64,000 nucleotides of DNA from Oleiphilus sp. (lineage in GTDB: Bacteria > Pseudomonadota > Gammaproteobacteria > Pseudomonadales > Oleiphilaceae). Positions 24,742-34,860 of the stretch are shown here, piece by piece. Below the pieces are notes generated by a model. That model had not been told where the DNA came from. It ran no database searches and saw only the letters and a list, made by a program, of their open reading frames with translations. The stretch covers positions 1-64,000 of the forward strand of contig PZPK01000024.1 of NCBI GenBank assembly GCA_006212045.1, given 5' to 3'. Made by a program: the position numbers and the translations under genes. Every line of letters begins with the position of its first letter. The first letter of the stretch is position 1.

Positions 24742-27700
24742 ATGCGTTGGTTAAAGGGAGCGATAGTTTGGGTCACATGTCTGTGCGCAGCCAGCGCTAT
24801 GGCAGAAACAATTACACTGACTGGATCATTGACCGTTGTTTCCCCTTCGATCAGTCCAGTATATGAGGCAAATCCAACTGCCTACGAATCTCCTGATTGG
24901 GTGGCGACCTTAACCAACAACACACCAGGTGCGTGCACCGTGACGGAAACGCTTCCCGTGTATAACAGTGGGCGAATCGATTGTGTTGTCCAGTGGGGGG
25001 CCTTGCCTGACGGAATATCTCAAGTCGCGAGTGGCTTATCGGGCGTATTTGAACAACAAGGCAACGAGTCCATCTCCTATACGATCAATGGGTCGTCTAA
25101 TGGTACGGATTTGGATCTCACCTTTGGTACTGGCACAGTTGATGTAGCGGTTCTACCGGCGCCGCAACCCACAATACAAGCCGTTTTTGTTCAAACGGGT
25201 TCCGGCCCCGTGTCCATCTTTTCACCTCATGTCTTTACAGATCAGAACGAAACCTACATTTCGGTAGATGCTTCAGTGGAAGCTCGAGGCTACGATCAAT
25301 CTGTGTCGATCAGTTTTGGCAATGCTCAGCTGACCACAGCTGAGCCAAATTGTAACGTCCCTGCTGGTTCTACCCTATGCTCATTTGGCATCACCCATTT
25401 GCCTTCTGATCAGTTTGGTGAAGTGGGAATTACACTTACGGCAGCTTGTGATGGGCCGGATTGTGCTTCTAAGTTACCAGGCTATACCACTAATGGTTAC
25501 TTTGACTTTGAGTGGGACTACAGACCGCCTCTGGCATCGCATATCGAACTCACTGGTCGGCCTGGCGCTACTCACCTCAACGTCTCTCCGGTTGTTGACA
25601 ATTTGAGGGGAGGGGAGACCTTCACTCTGCACGTGGATAGTTCACCAACGAATGCGACGATTACCCCTAGCGCTAATCAAACGCAGCTCGATATTCTGAT
25701 TGGCGATAATGCTGTGGCTCCTATCAGCTTTTTTTATCGCCTTGAATCAAACTATGGACGGACTGCTCTTTCAACGGGCGTAATCAATGTTCTACCTAGT
25801 CGAATTCTGGATACTAACAGTGTCCCATTTGGCTTTGGCGGCGGTGGCGGCATTCCGTTTAATACTGATGCAGTCGCGAATGGGAACGATGGTCCATTGC
25901 AAGGCACTATCGCAGGTAGTTTGGTTTTAAGTTCCTCAAGTACCGGTGTCATCCGAATTGATGGTCAGCCTGTATCACGTTCGACTCCAATACCTTTCAA
26001 TATGAACTTTGGGGACGATGGCCGACCGCAAGTGACGTTTAGTGTCGCTGACGAAAATGGTGAAGCCCAAGCATTCGTGCAATTCATTCCGGATGACCCA
26101 TTGATTCCTATGGTCGTCTTGCCGATCGTGGGCTATGAGGTGACAGCTAACGTCGTGACGGTCAACAACGTTCTGGCAGGGCTCGAAAATGCTTCCGCGC
26201 GGATAGATACTTCGTGCCCCGTGGTAAGTGAGAGTGCGGCATTGGAGAAAGACGGGAACTGTTTCATACGTTTTTCAGGACCAACTCATCAAAGCTCGAC
26301 AAATACTCTGACCGCTAAGCTTTCAGCAGGCACAACTACCTTTGGCTACCAGGTGGTTATGCTTTGGGATGGGGAGCAAGTCGTGATCGATGATTCGTTT
26401 ACGTTAAGCGCCACACCTTTGACCTTGAGCTTTGAGTTGCTGGGTGCACCGGTTGAGCGAATTAAGACATCTAATCCATTGACCTTGGTCGGTGAGTCCA
26501 CTGTATCGGACCATATTTGTCAGATGCATACAGGCGAGATAATTCCTACGCCCGATTCAGCTATTAGCGGCAATCGGCTGTATTGTAATATTGTGTGGAC
26601 ACAAATCCCTACGGGCTACGAGATTCCTGTCAGTCAGTCAGGTGGAACACTCATGGGTACCATCACTGATCCGAACAGCGTGGTCGTATCTGCACAAATT
26701 AGAATGTTGCCGCAGGATGGGTCAGTCATCTCCCTGGGTTCAATCTCGAGAACCCTCTCAGTAATCGACCCTTTACCGCCAGAGATTAATATTGAACCTC
26801 GATTGTCTTTAAATCCGAGTGTTTTCATTACTCCGGTAGGCAGTGATAGCGTGTATATTTCCGGAGAGGTGAATGGTAGCGCTTTCTTTGACCTAGAAGT
26901 GGTCAGTGACGCTACCGAACTTACTGTCTGGCCCAATACATCCCTGTCTGCATTGCCTGTTGATGCAGCCAATACTGTCATCGGGGCGAGCCGGAATACG
27001 CAGTTACGCGCCTCCTATACCAATCTTCCTGATATCGCCAGTACGATCCCTATGGAGATAGTGGGCGTTCCTGACTTAAACACCTATCCGATACTCGATG
27101 TACTTTCGAGTAATAACGTGGATGGTTTGACCGCTGAAGTGAATGTCGTTGGGCGTACACCAGCCTGTACAGCGTGCGAATATGACATCGCACGTGACGG
27201 CGTATGGCGAGTGGCTCTGCGCGAATATGGCGCGGAGACTGATTTGGTGCCTGAGGTTGAAATTGATGCAAATGGTAGCGCGTCTTTTAATACCTCTGTT
27301 TCTACTGGTAGGTCCACATATGTAGCGATAGCTAGATTCTACGATGATAACGGCCGATTGCTGATTGAGAAGCAATCCAACACGGTACGGTATGAGACGG
27401 TCGCTACCAACATCAGTGGTACCGCGCAAACAAATTACAGTTACGGTGCGATACCTTTCCGTACGTCGCTGAACGTCCTGCTTGATGATTTCTCAGACTA
27501 TGAGTATGTGTCTCGCGTCAACTGGCTATCTTCTACTGATGGCGGTACAACATGGGTGCCGTTTTCTGAGGGAAGTCGATCAAACCTTAATATCACTCAT
27601 ACCTTTGCCATAGAAGGCGACTATTTGGTGCGCGCAGAGATCTTCGATACCAGTGGGGGTTCGCGTGTCACGAACAACTTGAGCCTTTCGGTGTTCGAGG

Positions 27701-30700
27701 CACCGAACGTTAGTATCGACGCGCTTCCCCGGGTATTGGCCGGAGATTCCCATACATCAACCGCGTTGGTGAATGACTCACCTATTGATCTAGGGGAATG
27801 GACGATCGAATGGTTAGTGAACGATGTATCGGTGGGTAACGATACTCAGGAACATGTAATCGCCAATGCTCTTGAAGGTGTTCGCTACAAAGTCGAAGCA
27901 AAAGTATCTAAAAGCGGATTGCCTCAAGGTCCAACCAATGCGTTTTCGAGCATTCGGTATATCGAATCTGGTGTGCCACGTAACGTGGGGTTCTCAATAT
28001 CTGGCCCTAACCGGTTGGTGAATGGGGACTCCTTTGTGTTCCATGCTTTGGAGACCAGTAACGATTACGGACTCACCTTAGCAGGTGACTGGATTCTGCC
28101 TGATGGGTCACGAGTCGGCGGAACAACCTTGAACTACACGCCCTCCGGTGTGTCTTTAGGGTCTAACTATATTCGGTTCGAGGGCTACTATACAGAAATG
28201 CCGGCCTATCGAACCGAGCAGCGAATGCGTGTGAACTTTGTTGAGTCCATCGTTCCGATATTCAGACTGGGTGTCGAAAATCTGCCGATTGCCGCGGCCA
28301 GCTCTCCACGGACATTGTCTATTACTGCCACGCAGAGAGACAGTAGCAACAAGGTGGTGAATGCAAGCGTAACTGGTCGTCTCGAAGTACTTCCTGGTGC
28401 CGAGGGCACAATTACAATCGCTGGAAATACGATGGGAGCCGGTGCTACCACACCTTATACCATCACCTATGACAACGGTATTCCGGACTTCTCGTACACC
28501 CTGCAGCCAGGTGCTAATGGTGATGCGAAGTTGACACTCCGCTTTATACCGGATGACCCGGTCACTAATATTTCGAGTATTGATTTTAATGGGTACGAAA
28601 CAGTCGTATCGCACGGAATCAAGCAGAATATCGTTAGTGTTGTAGAAAAGATCTCGACGGTCATCGATTCATCTTGCCCAATCGTTGCCGAGCCTGACGC
28701 TCGCCTATCGTGCTATATCGTTTGGAACAATACTGCAGGACTCAATGCAAACGGGCCTGTGCTGCACGGAGATTTGCCACCCGGAGGTCATATGATTAGC
28801 TTTGATCTTATGTACCGAGACAGCCAAGGTGACCATTTGGTGGCATCGGAGTCGGTCGCAGTTTCCGCTGCGCTGCCGATGTTCAATTTTGTGTTGAATG
28901 GTGACGACATTAATCGTGCCTATCTGCGAAATGAGCTTACTCTATCAGGGTTAGAAACCAACGAGGGGCATCGGTGTATGTTTTATACCGGTGAGCACAT
29001 CCCTACGGACCAAAGGCGCCTGGATAGTAAGGCGGTATATTGCCATGTCAATTGGACTCAACTACCGAATGGTTTCACTATTTCGAATTACCGGCCGGAA
29101 CGCTTGACGGGAGTGAATGAAGACAGGAACGACCGTACTTTTATCGTTGAAGTGACAGCGATGCTTGAAACTGGCGATATTGTGCACCTCGGCGCCCCAA
29201 TGTTTATAAAAGATATTCTCGAGCCTGCAATGCCGACGTGGTCTGTAATGCCTTATGTGACAGAGAATAGTTACTATCTTCTGGACTCTGGAAGCAATAC
29301 GATTCGAGTACGTGGGTATGTGGGTGGCGAAGCTGATCTCGATGTGTTTGTACGCCAGGGGGCTTTCGAAGGGAATATGACGTCTGTGCGGCCTTACCGC
29401 AGCCTTCCAGTTTTACAAAGTCCGACGAATTACACGCTTGGCACCGTGAGGGAGATGGAGTTTGTCGCACAGTACAAAGCCGCGCCTGATATCCGGGGGA
29501 TCTCGACTCAGCAGGTCGTGGTCATACCCAAGCAGCGGATACTCCCCGAAATGACGATTACCGGAGGCGAGTCCGATCTGGATCCTACCGTCATTGATAT
29601 CAAAATGGTTGATCTGGATTGCAATGTTTGTCCTTATGACCCAGCCGTAATCGGTCAATGGTACCTCGATGTAATAGGAACCACGCGCTATGAGACTAAT
29701 ATCCTTGTGTCTGATGTTCCTCTATATTCCGGGCAGGTTTCACAAAACGTGCCGACCTCTCTGGAGACGATTTCTTATGTGGGGGTGCTAAAATTCATAG
29801 ATCAAGAGGGGCGCGTTGTCGATACTCGAACGACGCAACCAATGACTGTCACGGCAGTCAAACGCAGTGATTTTGAAGGTCAAATCAGCGCCATAAGTTT
29901 GTCAGGTCCTGCTCCCTATCGAGCCTACTTTATGTATACCCCGGATGATCCAAATGAATGGAAGTACATTCGCAGTATTGAGTGGGAAGCTGATGATGGC
30001 TTTGGTTGGACTAGTCTAGGCACACAAACTCGCCAAGGATATTTCAAGCCTACGTTTGAGGTGGGGCAATGGTCCGTTAGAGCACGAATCAATGGTATCG
30101 CACATACTACCGTCATCGGTGACATCAACGTAGACGTCTATTCTCAACCTATTTTCTCGATCGAAGGCCCTGCAAACGGTCTCTTGAACGAAACTATGGA
30201 GCAGACGTTATTTCTGGATGGGCAGCCAATCGATGAAATGGAGTGGGTGGTTGATTGGTACTACGACAACTCTGACTATTTGGACCGCGCAACTGTTTCA
30301 TTGATAGAGTCGATGCCAGCTCAGCGCACGCTCTATGCTGCAATCTATAAACGGTCGGAGCAATTCAATCCGAACAAGCTGGTATTTAAGAAACAGAAAG
30401 CTTTGTCCATGATGGATCCTGTGGCACTGGATTTTGATTTGCAGCTTCCCAATCTAATGGTAGAAGGCGAAACCTACACGCTAACTGCAAGCACAGACAA
30501 TCCCTGGGGCTTAACGCTCAATGGATACTGGGTGGCTCCTGATGGTAGCACGCACAACGGGACGACCATCAGTTATACCGTAAGCGAAAGGACATGGGAT
30601 GCGCGTGAGTTCCAGTTCCATGGACACTATGACGAAAGGCCGCTTGTTACGGGTATGCGTAATGCTTACATCCCGCACAGCTCAAATGAAGCGCCGCGGT

Positions 30701-31245
30701 TGTTGTTAATTGCCAGTGAATCCATGCCTGTCGCCTCACCCGGCACTGTGTCAATTACGGTTTTCCCTGATGGCTACCACTCCCACCGCTATTACCAGGA
30801 TGCGGAGATTACTGCCACGGTACCCGACGGCGTTGAACTATTGGCGATCAACGACAACGTGATCTGGTTACGCTTTACCGAACAGGTGACTGGAACCATT
30901 GGTGTTACTGCAACCAAGAACGCCAAGACGGAAAGTGCGAACTTCTCATTTGAGAGTGCGGCTCCAAGTATACTGAACGCAGCGCTGACGTCCTTAGTCG
31001 AGCAAGACTATATAGATGCCAGCGGAAAAGCGGTATACAGCGTCGCTACAAGTGGTGTGGTGCTGCCTGAACGTATTCAGTACTACGACGTTTTGGTAAA
31101 TGGTCAAACACCTTCTTATAAGCGCTACTATCAGGATGTCTTGACTGTATCTGGTGATGATGGTGCAGCGAACAATGTGGAGCTGACGTTTTACACCAAT
31201 TATGGCCGTGAGTTTAGTGCCAATGCATCGTTTACCGTTAACTAG
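24742..31245 (+). CDS. Giant secreted Ig-like repeat protein (2167 aa)
   Basis: Signal peptide (LKGAIVWVTCLCAASAMA) followed by an all-beta, Ser/Thr/Val-rich protein with no membrane anchor or LPXTG. A Cys-module occurs three times: Cys65/81, about 593/615 and about 1412/1434, each ending in C.V.W..(L/I)P.G. The block at about 360-1165 is duplicated at about 1170-1985, a shift of about 820 residues. For example, FIPDDP, D(T/S)SCP(V/I), TGE.IPT and the ACEYD/VCPYD segments recur in order. A third partial copy starts near 1983. It follows traV by 11 bp and precedes traA. Large Ig-like proteins are known in IncHI/IncC transfer regions and aid conjugation; the same role is inferred. Confidence 0.8.
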   Translation: MRWLKGAIVWVTCLCAASAMAETITLTGSLTVVSPSISPVYEANPTAYESPDWVATLTNNTPGACTVTETLPVYNSGRIDCVVQWGALPDGISQVASGLSGVFEQQGNESISYTINGSSNGTDLDLTFGTGTVDVAVLPAPQPTIQAVFVQTGSGPVSIFSPHVFTDQNETYISVDASVEARGYDQSVSISFGNAQLTTAEPNCNVPAGSTLCSFGITHLPSDQFGEVGITLTAACDGPDCASKLPGYTTNGYFDFEWDYRPPLASHIELTGRPGATHLNVSPVVDNLRGGETFTLHVDSSPTNATITPSANQTQLDILIGDNAVAPISFFYRLESNYGRTALSTGVINVLPSRILDTNSVPFGFGGGGGIPFNTDAVANGNDGPLQGTIAGSLVLSSSSTGVIRIDGQPVSRSTPIPFNMNFGDDGRPQVTFSVADENGEAQAFVQFIPDDPLIPMVVLPIVGYEVTANVVTVNNVLAGLENASARIDTSCPVVSESAALEKDGNCFIRFSGPTHQSSTNTLTAKLSAGTTTFGYQVVMLWDGEQVVIDDSFTLSATPLTLSFELLGAPVERIKTSNPLTLVGESTVSDHICQMHTGEIIPTPDSAISGNRLYCNIVWTQIPTGYEIPVSQSGGTLMGTITDPNSVVVSAQIRMLPQDGSVISLGSISRTLSVIDPLPPEINIEPRLSLNPSVFITPVGSDSVYISGEVNGSAFFDLEVVSDATELTVWPNTSLSALPVDAANTVIGASRNTQLRASYTNLPDIASTIPMEIVGVPDLNTYPILDVLSSNNVDGLTAEVNVVGRTPACTACEYDIARDGVWRVALREYGAETDLVPEVEIDANGSASFNTSVSTGRSTYVAIARFYDDNGRLLIEKQSNTVRYETVATNISGTAQTNYSYGAIPFRTSLNVLLDDFSDYEYVSRVNWLSSTDGGTTWVPFSEGSRSNLNITHTFAIEGDYLVRAEIFDTSGGSRVTNNLSLSVFEAPNVSIDALPRVLAGDSHTSTALVNDSPIDLGEWTIEWLVNDVSVGNDTQEHVIANALEGVRYKVEAKVSKSGLPQGPTNAFSSIRYIESGVPRNVGFSISGPNRLVNGDSFVFHALETSNDYGLTLAGDWILPDGSRVGGTTLNYTPSGVSLGSNYIRFEGYYTEMPAYRTEQRMRVNFVESIVPIFRLGVENLPIAAASSPRTLSITATQRDSSNKVVNASVTGRLEVLPGAEGTITIAGNTMGAGATTPYTITYDNGIPDFSYTLQPGANGDAKLTLRFIPDDPVTNISSIDFNGYETVVSHGIKQNIVSVVEKISTVIDSSCPIVAEPDARLSCYIVWNNTAGLNANGPVLHGDLPPGGHMISFDLMYRDSQGDHLVASESVAVSAALPMFNFVLNGDDINRAYLRNELTLSGLETNEGHRCMFYTGEHIPTDQRRLDSKAVYCHVNWTQLPNGFTISNYRPERLTGVNEDRNDRTFIVEVTAMLETGDIVHLGAPMFIKDILEPAMPTWSVMPYVTENSYYLLDSGSNTIRVRGYVGGEADLDVFVRQGAFEGNMTSVRPYRSLPVLQSPTNYTLGTVREMEFVAQYKAAPDIRGISTQQVVVIPKQRILPEMTITGGESDLDPTVIDIKMVDLDCNVCPYDPAVIGQWYLDVIGTTRYETNILVSDVPLYSGQVSQNVPTSLETISYVGVLKFIDQEGRVVDTRTTQPMTVTAVKRSDFEGQISAISLSGPAPYRAYFMYTPDDPNEWKYIRSIEWEADDGFGWTSLGTQTRQGYFKPTFEVGQWSVRARINGIAHTTVIGDINVDVYSQPIFSIEGPANGLLNETMEQTLFLDGQPIDEMEWVVDWYYDNSDYLDRATVSLIESMPAQRTLYAAIYKRSEQFNPNKLVFKKQKALSMMDPVALDFDLQLPNLMVEGETYTLTASTDNPWGLTLNGYWVAPDGSTHNGTTISYTVSERTWDAREFQFHGHYDERPLVTGMRNAYIPHSSNEAPRLLLIASESMPVASPGTVSITVFPDGYHSHRYYQDAEITATVPDGVELLAINDNVIWLRFTEQVTGTIGVTATKNAKTESANFSFESAAPSILNAALTSLVEQDYIDASGKAVYSVATSGVVLPERIQYYDVLVNGQTPSYKRYYQDVLTVSGDDGAANNVELTFYTNYGREFSANASFTVN

Positions 31246-31270
31246 AACATAATGATTTCGGGTTACTGAA

Positions 31271-31308
31271 AACACAGCTGCATCAATTAATGTTGATGCA
31301 GCTGTGTT
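31271..31308 (+). terminator. 16-bp stem hairpin after the giant gene
   Basis: AACACAGCTGCATCAA and its exact complement are separated by a 6-nt loop, 25 bp past the stop codon. There is no T-run, so it may be a 3'-end stabiliser or processing site rather than a simple intrinsic terminator. Confidence 0.55.
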
Positions 31309-31508
31309 GGTATTCGAAGGCATCATCACTTCGAAAGACCGTCTTTAATCAGTCAACAGCAGTAGTTTTGTTTGGTCGTATTTGCACAACCGCGCAAGCT
31401 AAGTTTCCCTCTTATACCTCAGTCTCCATTGGTTTAGCGGCCAGTCTGTCGCATCAATAGACCCGTTATTCTGGATAGTGTTCATTTCCTAGAGTGCTCT
31501 CACCCCAG

Positions 31509-31539
31509 AACCATCCCAGGACCTAAGCCTGGGAGGGTT
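31509..31539. other. 12-bp stem hairpin in traA leader
   Basis: AACCATCCCAGG pairs with CCTGGGAGGGTT across a 7-nt loop with one mismatch. Role unknown. Confidence 0.4.
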
Positions 31540-31645
31540 CCGTTCCTCAGTGCAAATTCGCCATGCAGGTAGGCCAAACAGATGCGCCGACCAACGACAT
31601 TGGTGTTGACCAATTGCGCTCAGACAACAGAAACCAAGCATCAAG

Positions 31646-31674
31646 GAAATATTTCTTCAGGGGGGAAATATTTC
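31646..31674. promoter_or_regulatory. Twin GAAATATTTC palindromes
   Basis: Two identical 10-bp palindromes, 19 bp apart, end 24 bp before the transfer box at 31698. They are placed where a repressor or activator dimer pair could bind next to the pilin promoter. Confidence 0.45.
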
Positions 31675-31697
31675 GTAGTCACCGGCGGCCCTAACAA

Positions 31698-31712
31698 TAC
31701 TATGCAAATATA
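31698..31712 (+). promoter_or_regulatory. Transfer box 1 of traA
   Basis: Exact TACTATGCAAATATA, 123 bp upstream of the traA start. The corresponding -35 position is GC-rich and poor, suggesting activator dependence. Confidence 0.6.
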
Positions 31713-31769
31713 TCGTTAATATGCATGTTTTTGTATTCTCCGCCAACCCCGGCCCGATTCTCCAGTCCT

Positions 31770-31784
31770 TACTATGCATATATA
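31770..31784 (+). promoter_or_regulatory. Transfer box 2 of traA
   Basis: TACTATGCATATATA, 50 bp before the traA start and 72 bp after box 1; a tandem arrangement not seen at the other tra units. Confidence 0.55.
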
Positions 31785-31834
31785 TCTATGTCTTTAATGA
31801 CACAAACTATTTAAACGATATCTGGAGAATTACC

Positions 31835-32152
31835 ATGAACAAACTGAAAACTTTTCTGAGCAACCACAAAACTGCCATCGCCACTGCAGCTGCTATCGCT
31901 GTACCAAGCGTTCTCTATGCTGCGCTTCCAGCTTCTGGTCCAGCACTGGACTTCCAGGCAGCCATGCAGCAAGTACAAGACTGGACTGAAGGCACTCTGG
32001 GTGCATTGCTGGCCTTCTCTCTGCTGGTTGTTGGTATCGGTATGGGAATTATGCGCCAGAGCATTGCGGCCGTAGTGCCTGGGGTTGCTTCAGCGATCGC
32101 GCTGTCTCAAGGCCCTGGTATTTTGCTGACTATCTTCGGTGCTACTGTCTAA
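31835..32152 (+). CDS. traA: TraA pilin precursor
   Basis: 105-aa F-type pilin from ATG 31835, with CTGGAG 8-13 bp upstream. A long leader (MNKLKTFLSNHKTAIATAAA) ends near LYAALP, a plausible leader-peptidase site. Two hydrophobic helices follow (about 60-82, TLGALLAFSLLVVGIGMGIM; about 84-105) around a short basic turn (MRQS). It is alone between its own double-box promoter and a strong terminator, as expected for a highly expressed gene. Fragments of a related gene are repeated at 1-1325. Confidence 0.88.
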   Translation: MNKLKTFLSNHKTAIATAAAIAVPSVLYAALPASGPALDFQAAMQQVQDWTEGTLGALLAFSLLVVGIGMGIMRQSIAAVVPGVASAIALSQGPGILLTIFGATV

Positions 32153-32173
32153 TACCCGAAGAAGCAAAATCGA

Positions 32174-32203
32174 AAAAGGAGGGTTTATCCCTCCTTTTTT
32201 TTT
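32174..32203 (+). terminator. Intrinsic terminator of traA
   Basis: GGAGGG-TTTAT-CCCTCC stem followed by nine T, beginning just after the traA stop. It separates traA from the traC promoter, whose box begins within 10 bp of the T-run. Confidence 0.85.
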
Positions 32204-32208
32204 GCCTA

Positions 32209-32223
32209 TACTATGCAAACATA
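32209..32223 (+). promoter_or_regulatory. Transfer box before traC
   Basis: TACTATGCAAACATA, one base from the exact box, 19 bp before the traC start codon and directly after the traA terminator. Confidence 0.6.
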
Positions 32224-32241
32224 CTACTAATAGGCAAAGCA

Positions 32242-34800
32242 ATGGACCAGTTATCTCGGAACCGACTCCTGCTCAATCGTGTCAACAGTGCTGAACTGTT
32301 CTATCCCCTATCTGTTGGTGAAGTGGGCGAGAAAAAGCTCACGTACTTTCAGTTGGATGACGAATATGTTGGTTTCGCAATCGGTGTCACCGCGCTCAAT
32401 GGAGCAAGTGAACAGCACGTATCGCAGATCAACCGCTTCATCTCCAAACACTATCCGCATGGGACGATCATTCAAGTCAGTATGTTTGGGGGACCCAATG
32501 TCTACGGGAAAACCCGGCTCTATCGAGACTTTCACAAAAATACGGGACAGCCATTCCTCGATGCGTTTATCAGTTCACGTGTAGAGTATCTTGAGCAAGC
32601 CACGAAAACAGGAATTGACCGCGCCAGCCACAACCTCCTGAAGAGTTTCGAATGCGTAGTATCCATCAAGATACCGAAGTACGAGCTACCGTTGAAAAAA
32701 GATCTGTTCGATCAGGAAATAGAGAAGATCATCAGTGAATCATTTGAGATCCTGGGTGCGATTGGGCTGATGCCTTACGTGATGGATGCGAATGAATACG
32801 TAAAGTTCGTTCAGAGCATTCTGAACTGGGATGACAACGCGTACTGGAAGAACGAAACCACCGATCTAAGGGCCACGCACTATGACCCTTCAAAGCCTGT
32901 GCGTGATTCGTTTTTCGAACCGGGTAATCGACTTAGTATCGATGATCACGAGAATCTGCGCTTGGGGCGTAAGCATGTTGCATTGATGTCCGTTCAAAAC
33001 TATCCGGAGTACATTTGCATCCATGACATTGTTCGACTGATCGGCAATGTAAAAGACGGGCACAATGAAGGCCTCCGCAACCACTTCCTGATGACGGTGA
33101 ATATTATTGTCGAGGACCAGCATAAAGAGCGTGGCCGCTTCGAGAAGAAGAAAATGAGTAACCAGCGCCAGGCATTTGGGAAGATGGCGCAATGGGTGCC
33201 CGAGTACGGACGCCGGCAAGTCGACTTCGATTCCATGAAGAAGCAGATGGATGATGGCTCTTCGATCTTGCGCGTAATGCATACCATTACGCTGTTTGCG
33301 GATTCCAAGCGTGAATTGGATAGCGCTTGTAGCTCGATGCAAAGTTACTGGAATGGTAAGGAGTTCGAATTTTACCGTGACTCGTTTATTGCCTTGCCTG
33401 TCTTTCTTCAACAGATACCGTTGAACACCGATTACCAAATTTACAACTACTTAGGTCGCTACTGGACAATGCCTTCTATTGTTGTGGCCAACTCCTTACC
33501 TTTGGTAACCGAATGGGAAGGAGGATACAAGCCCGCGATGATCATGACTACGCGGTTGGGGGCCCCGGCCTTCTTTGACCTCTACGAGTCCAGCACCAGC
33601 TTTTCTGGGTTGATCGTAGCGGAGTCAGGATCAGGAAAATCTGTACTAGCTCAGTATTTGGTAGCATCGTACCAATCTTACCGCGATCAAAACACCCAGG
33701 TTTGCCGCACTTGGATCATCGACATAGGCGGTTCTTACAAGCGCTACTGTAAGCGAGTCAACGGCAGTTATATTGATTTTCGAGATCACGATCTGGTTAT
33801 CAATCCATTTGAGACGGTAAAAACAGAAGAGGACTATAAGGACTCAGTTGAAATGCTGCTGGGTATAATCTCTGTGATGGCTTCTCCAACAGAGACGCAA
33901 ACGGATTTGCAGAAGTCCGCAATGCGTGATCATCTGCGGTCGGTATGGAGCTCTAAGCATGAGCAAACTACGATCGATGATATTGCTAAGTCATTCTTGA
34001 CCGATGAATATGAAGAGGTGCGGCGACTTGGGCGCCAGATTCGACCTTATACGACTGCAGGAGACTTTGGTAAGTATTTCAATGGCAAGTCAAATGTCGA
34101 CATGCACCAGAATGAGCTTGTCGTCCTTGAGCTTGAAGGTCTGAAAGAGAGTGCAACCTTACAGCGCTCTGTGTTGTATATGATCATGTACTCGATTACG
34201 CGGGCTGTGAACGACTTACCAAAACACGTCCGTAAGAATATCTTGGTTGACGAAGGGTGGGCGCTGATCTCCAAATCGGAGGATGTGGCACAATTCCTGG
34301 AGGGAATGTATCGTACAATCCGGAAAAAATTTGGGGCATGTATCTTCATTTCCCAGGGTATCAAGGATATTAATAAATCGCCTTCAGGTCGCGCGATCGC
34401 CGACAACAGCCCCAACAAGCTGTTGCTTGGACAACAAGTTCAAGCAATCGAATCGGCCAAGCGGGATAAAGATATTGTGCTCGATGACTACGGCTGGGAG
34501 CAGCTAAAATCGGTCAAGACCATTCGTGGGGTCTACTCCGAAATTTTTGTTATGCAAGGATCACGGTATGGTGTACTGCGATTGGCGATGAGCCGGGAGA
34601 GTGTACTACTGTTTACCACTGATCCGAATGAGGTGGCCTTGCTGGACGCAATTGAGAATCAGGGTTATAGCGCTGAAGAGGCTATTAAACTGTTCGTCGA
34701 TTATGAGGAGAAAGGGCGACTGCATGAATTGCAGAACAAGTTCCTTAACTTGAACAGAGGTGGGCAGGAATCTGAGGTATCGGCTGCTACTTTGCAATAG
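32242..34800 (+). CDS. traC: TraC secretion ATPase (VirB4 family)
   Basis: 852-aa cytoplasmic ATPase that powers pilus assembly and transfer. The N-terminal VirB4/TraC domain is followed by Walker A VAESGSGKSVLAQYL (about 460) and Walker B KNILVDEGWALI (about 666). The tail has the C-terminal ISQGIKDI and QQ motifs usual in this family. It has its own box promoter after the traA terminator. Confidence 0.94.
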   Translation: MDQLSRNRLLLNRVNSAELFYPLSVGEVGEKKLTYFQLDDEYVGFAIGVTALNGASEQHVSQINRFISKHYPHGTIIQVSMFGGPNVYGKTRLYRDFHKNTGQPFLDAFISSRVEYLEQATKTGIDRASHNLLKSFECVVSIKIPKYELPLKKDLFDQEIEKIISESFEILGAIGLMPYVMDANEYVKFVQSILNWDDNAYWKNETTDLRATHYDPSKPVRDSFFEPGNRLSIDDHENLRLGRKHVALMSVQNYPEYICIHDIVRLIGNVKDGHNEGLRNHFLMTVNIIVEDQHKERGRFEKKKMSNQRQAFGKMAQWVPEYGRRQVDFDSMKKQMDDGSSILRVMHTITLFADSKRELDSACSSMQSYWNGKEFEFYRDSFIALPVFLQQIPLNTDYQIYNYLGRYWTMPSIVVANSLPLVTEWEGGYKPAMIMTTRLGAPAFFDLYESSTSFSGLIVAESGSGKSVLAQYLVASYQSYRDQNTQVCRTWIIDIGGSYKRYCKRVNGSYIDFRDHDLVINPFETVKTEEDYKDSVEMLLGIISVMASPTETQTDLQKSAMRDHLRSVWSSKHEQTTIDDIAKSFLTDEYEEVRRLGRQIRPYTTAGDFGKYFNGKSNVDMHQNELVVLELEGLKESATLQRSVLYMIMYSITRAVNDLPKHVRKNILVDEGWALISKSEDVAQFLEGMYRTIRKKFGACIFISQGIKDINKSPSGRAIADNSPNKLLLGQQVQAIESAKRDKDIVLDDYGWEQLKSVKTIRGVYSEIFVMQGSRYGVLRLAMSRESVLLFTTDPNEVALLDAIENQGYSAEEAIKLFVDYEEKGRLHELQNKFLNLNRGGQESEVSAATLQ

Positions 34801-34830
34801 GATTCTATTGAGTTTTAAGACTTTGATGTA

Positions 34831-34845
34831 TACTATTGCAAAGTA
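34831..34845 (+). promoter_or_regulatory. Transfer-box variant TACTATTGCAAAGTA
   Basis: Variant with an inserted T, 15 bp before the start of the PHINT-repeat gene. It resembles the variant overlapping the traL -35. Confidence 0.45.
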
Positions 34846-34860
34846 AACAGGAGGGCTTAC

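Larger units (their letters stand above)
31246..31834. other. Long leader region upstream of traA
   Basis: No gene supported. It contains a strong hairpin (31271-31308), a second hairpin with one mismatch (31509-31539), two GAAATATTTC palindromes (31646-31655 and 31665-31674) and two transfer boxes (31698, 31770). This is an unusually elaborate control region for the major pilin. Confidence 0.6.

Noticed and set aside
28156-28614. 152-codon minus-strand frame inside the giant gene
   Set aside because: Composition and position are those of an antisense shadow of the giant Ig-like gene.
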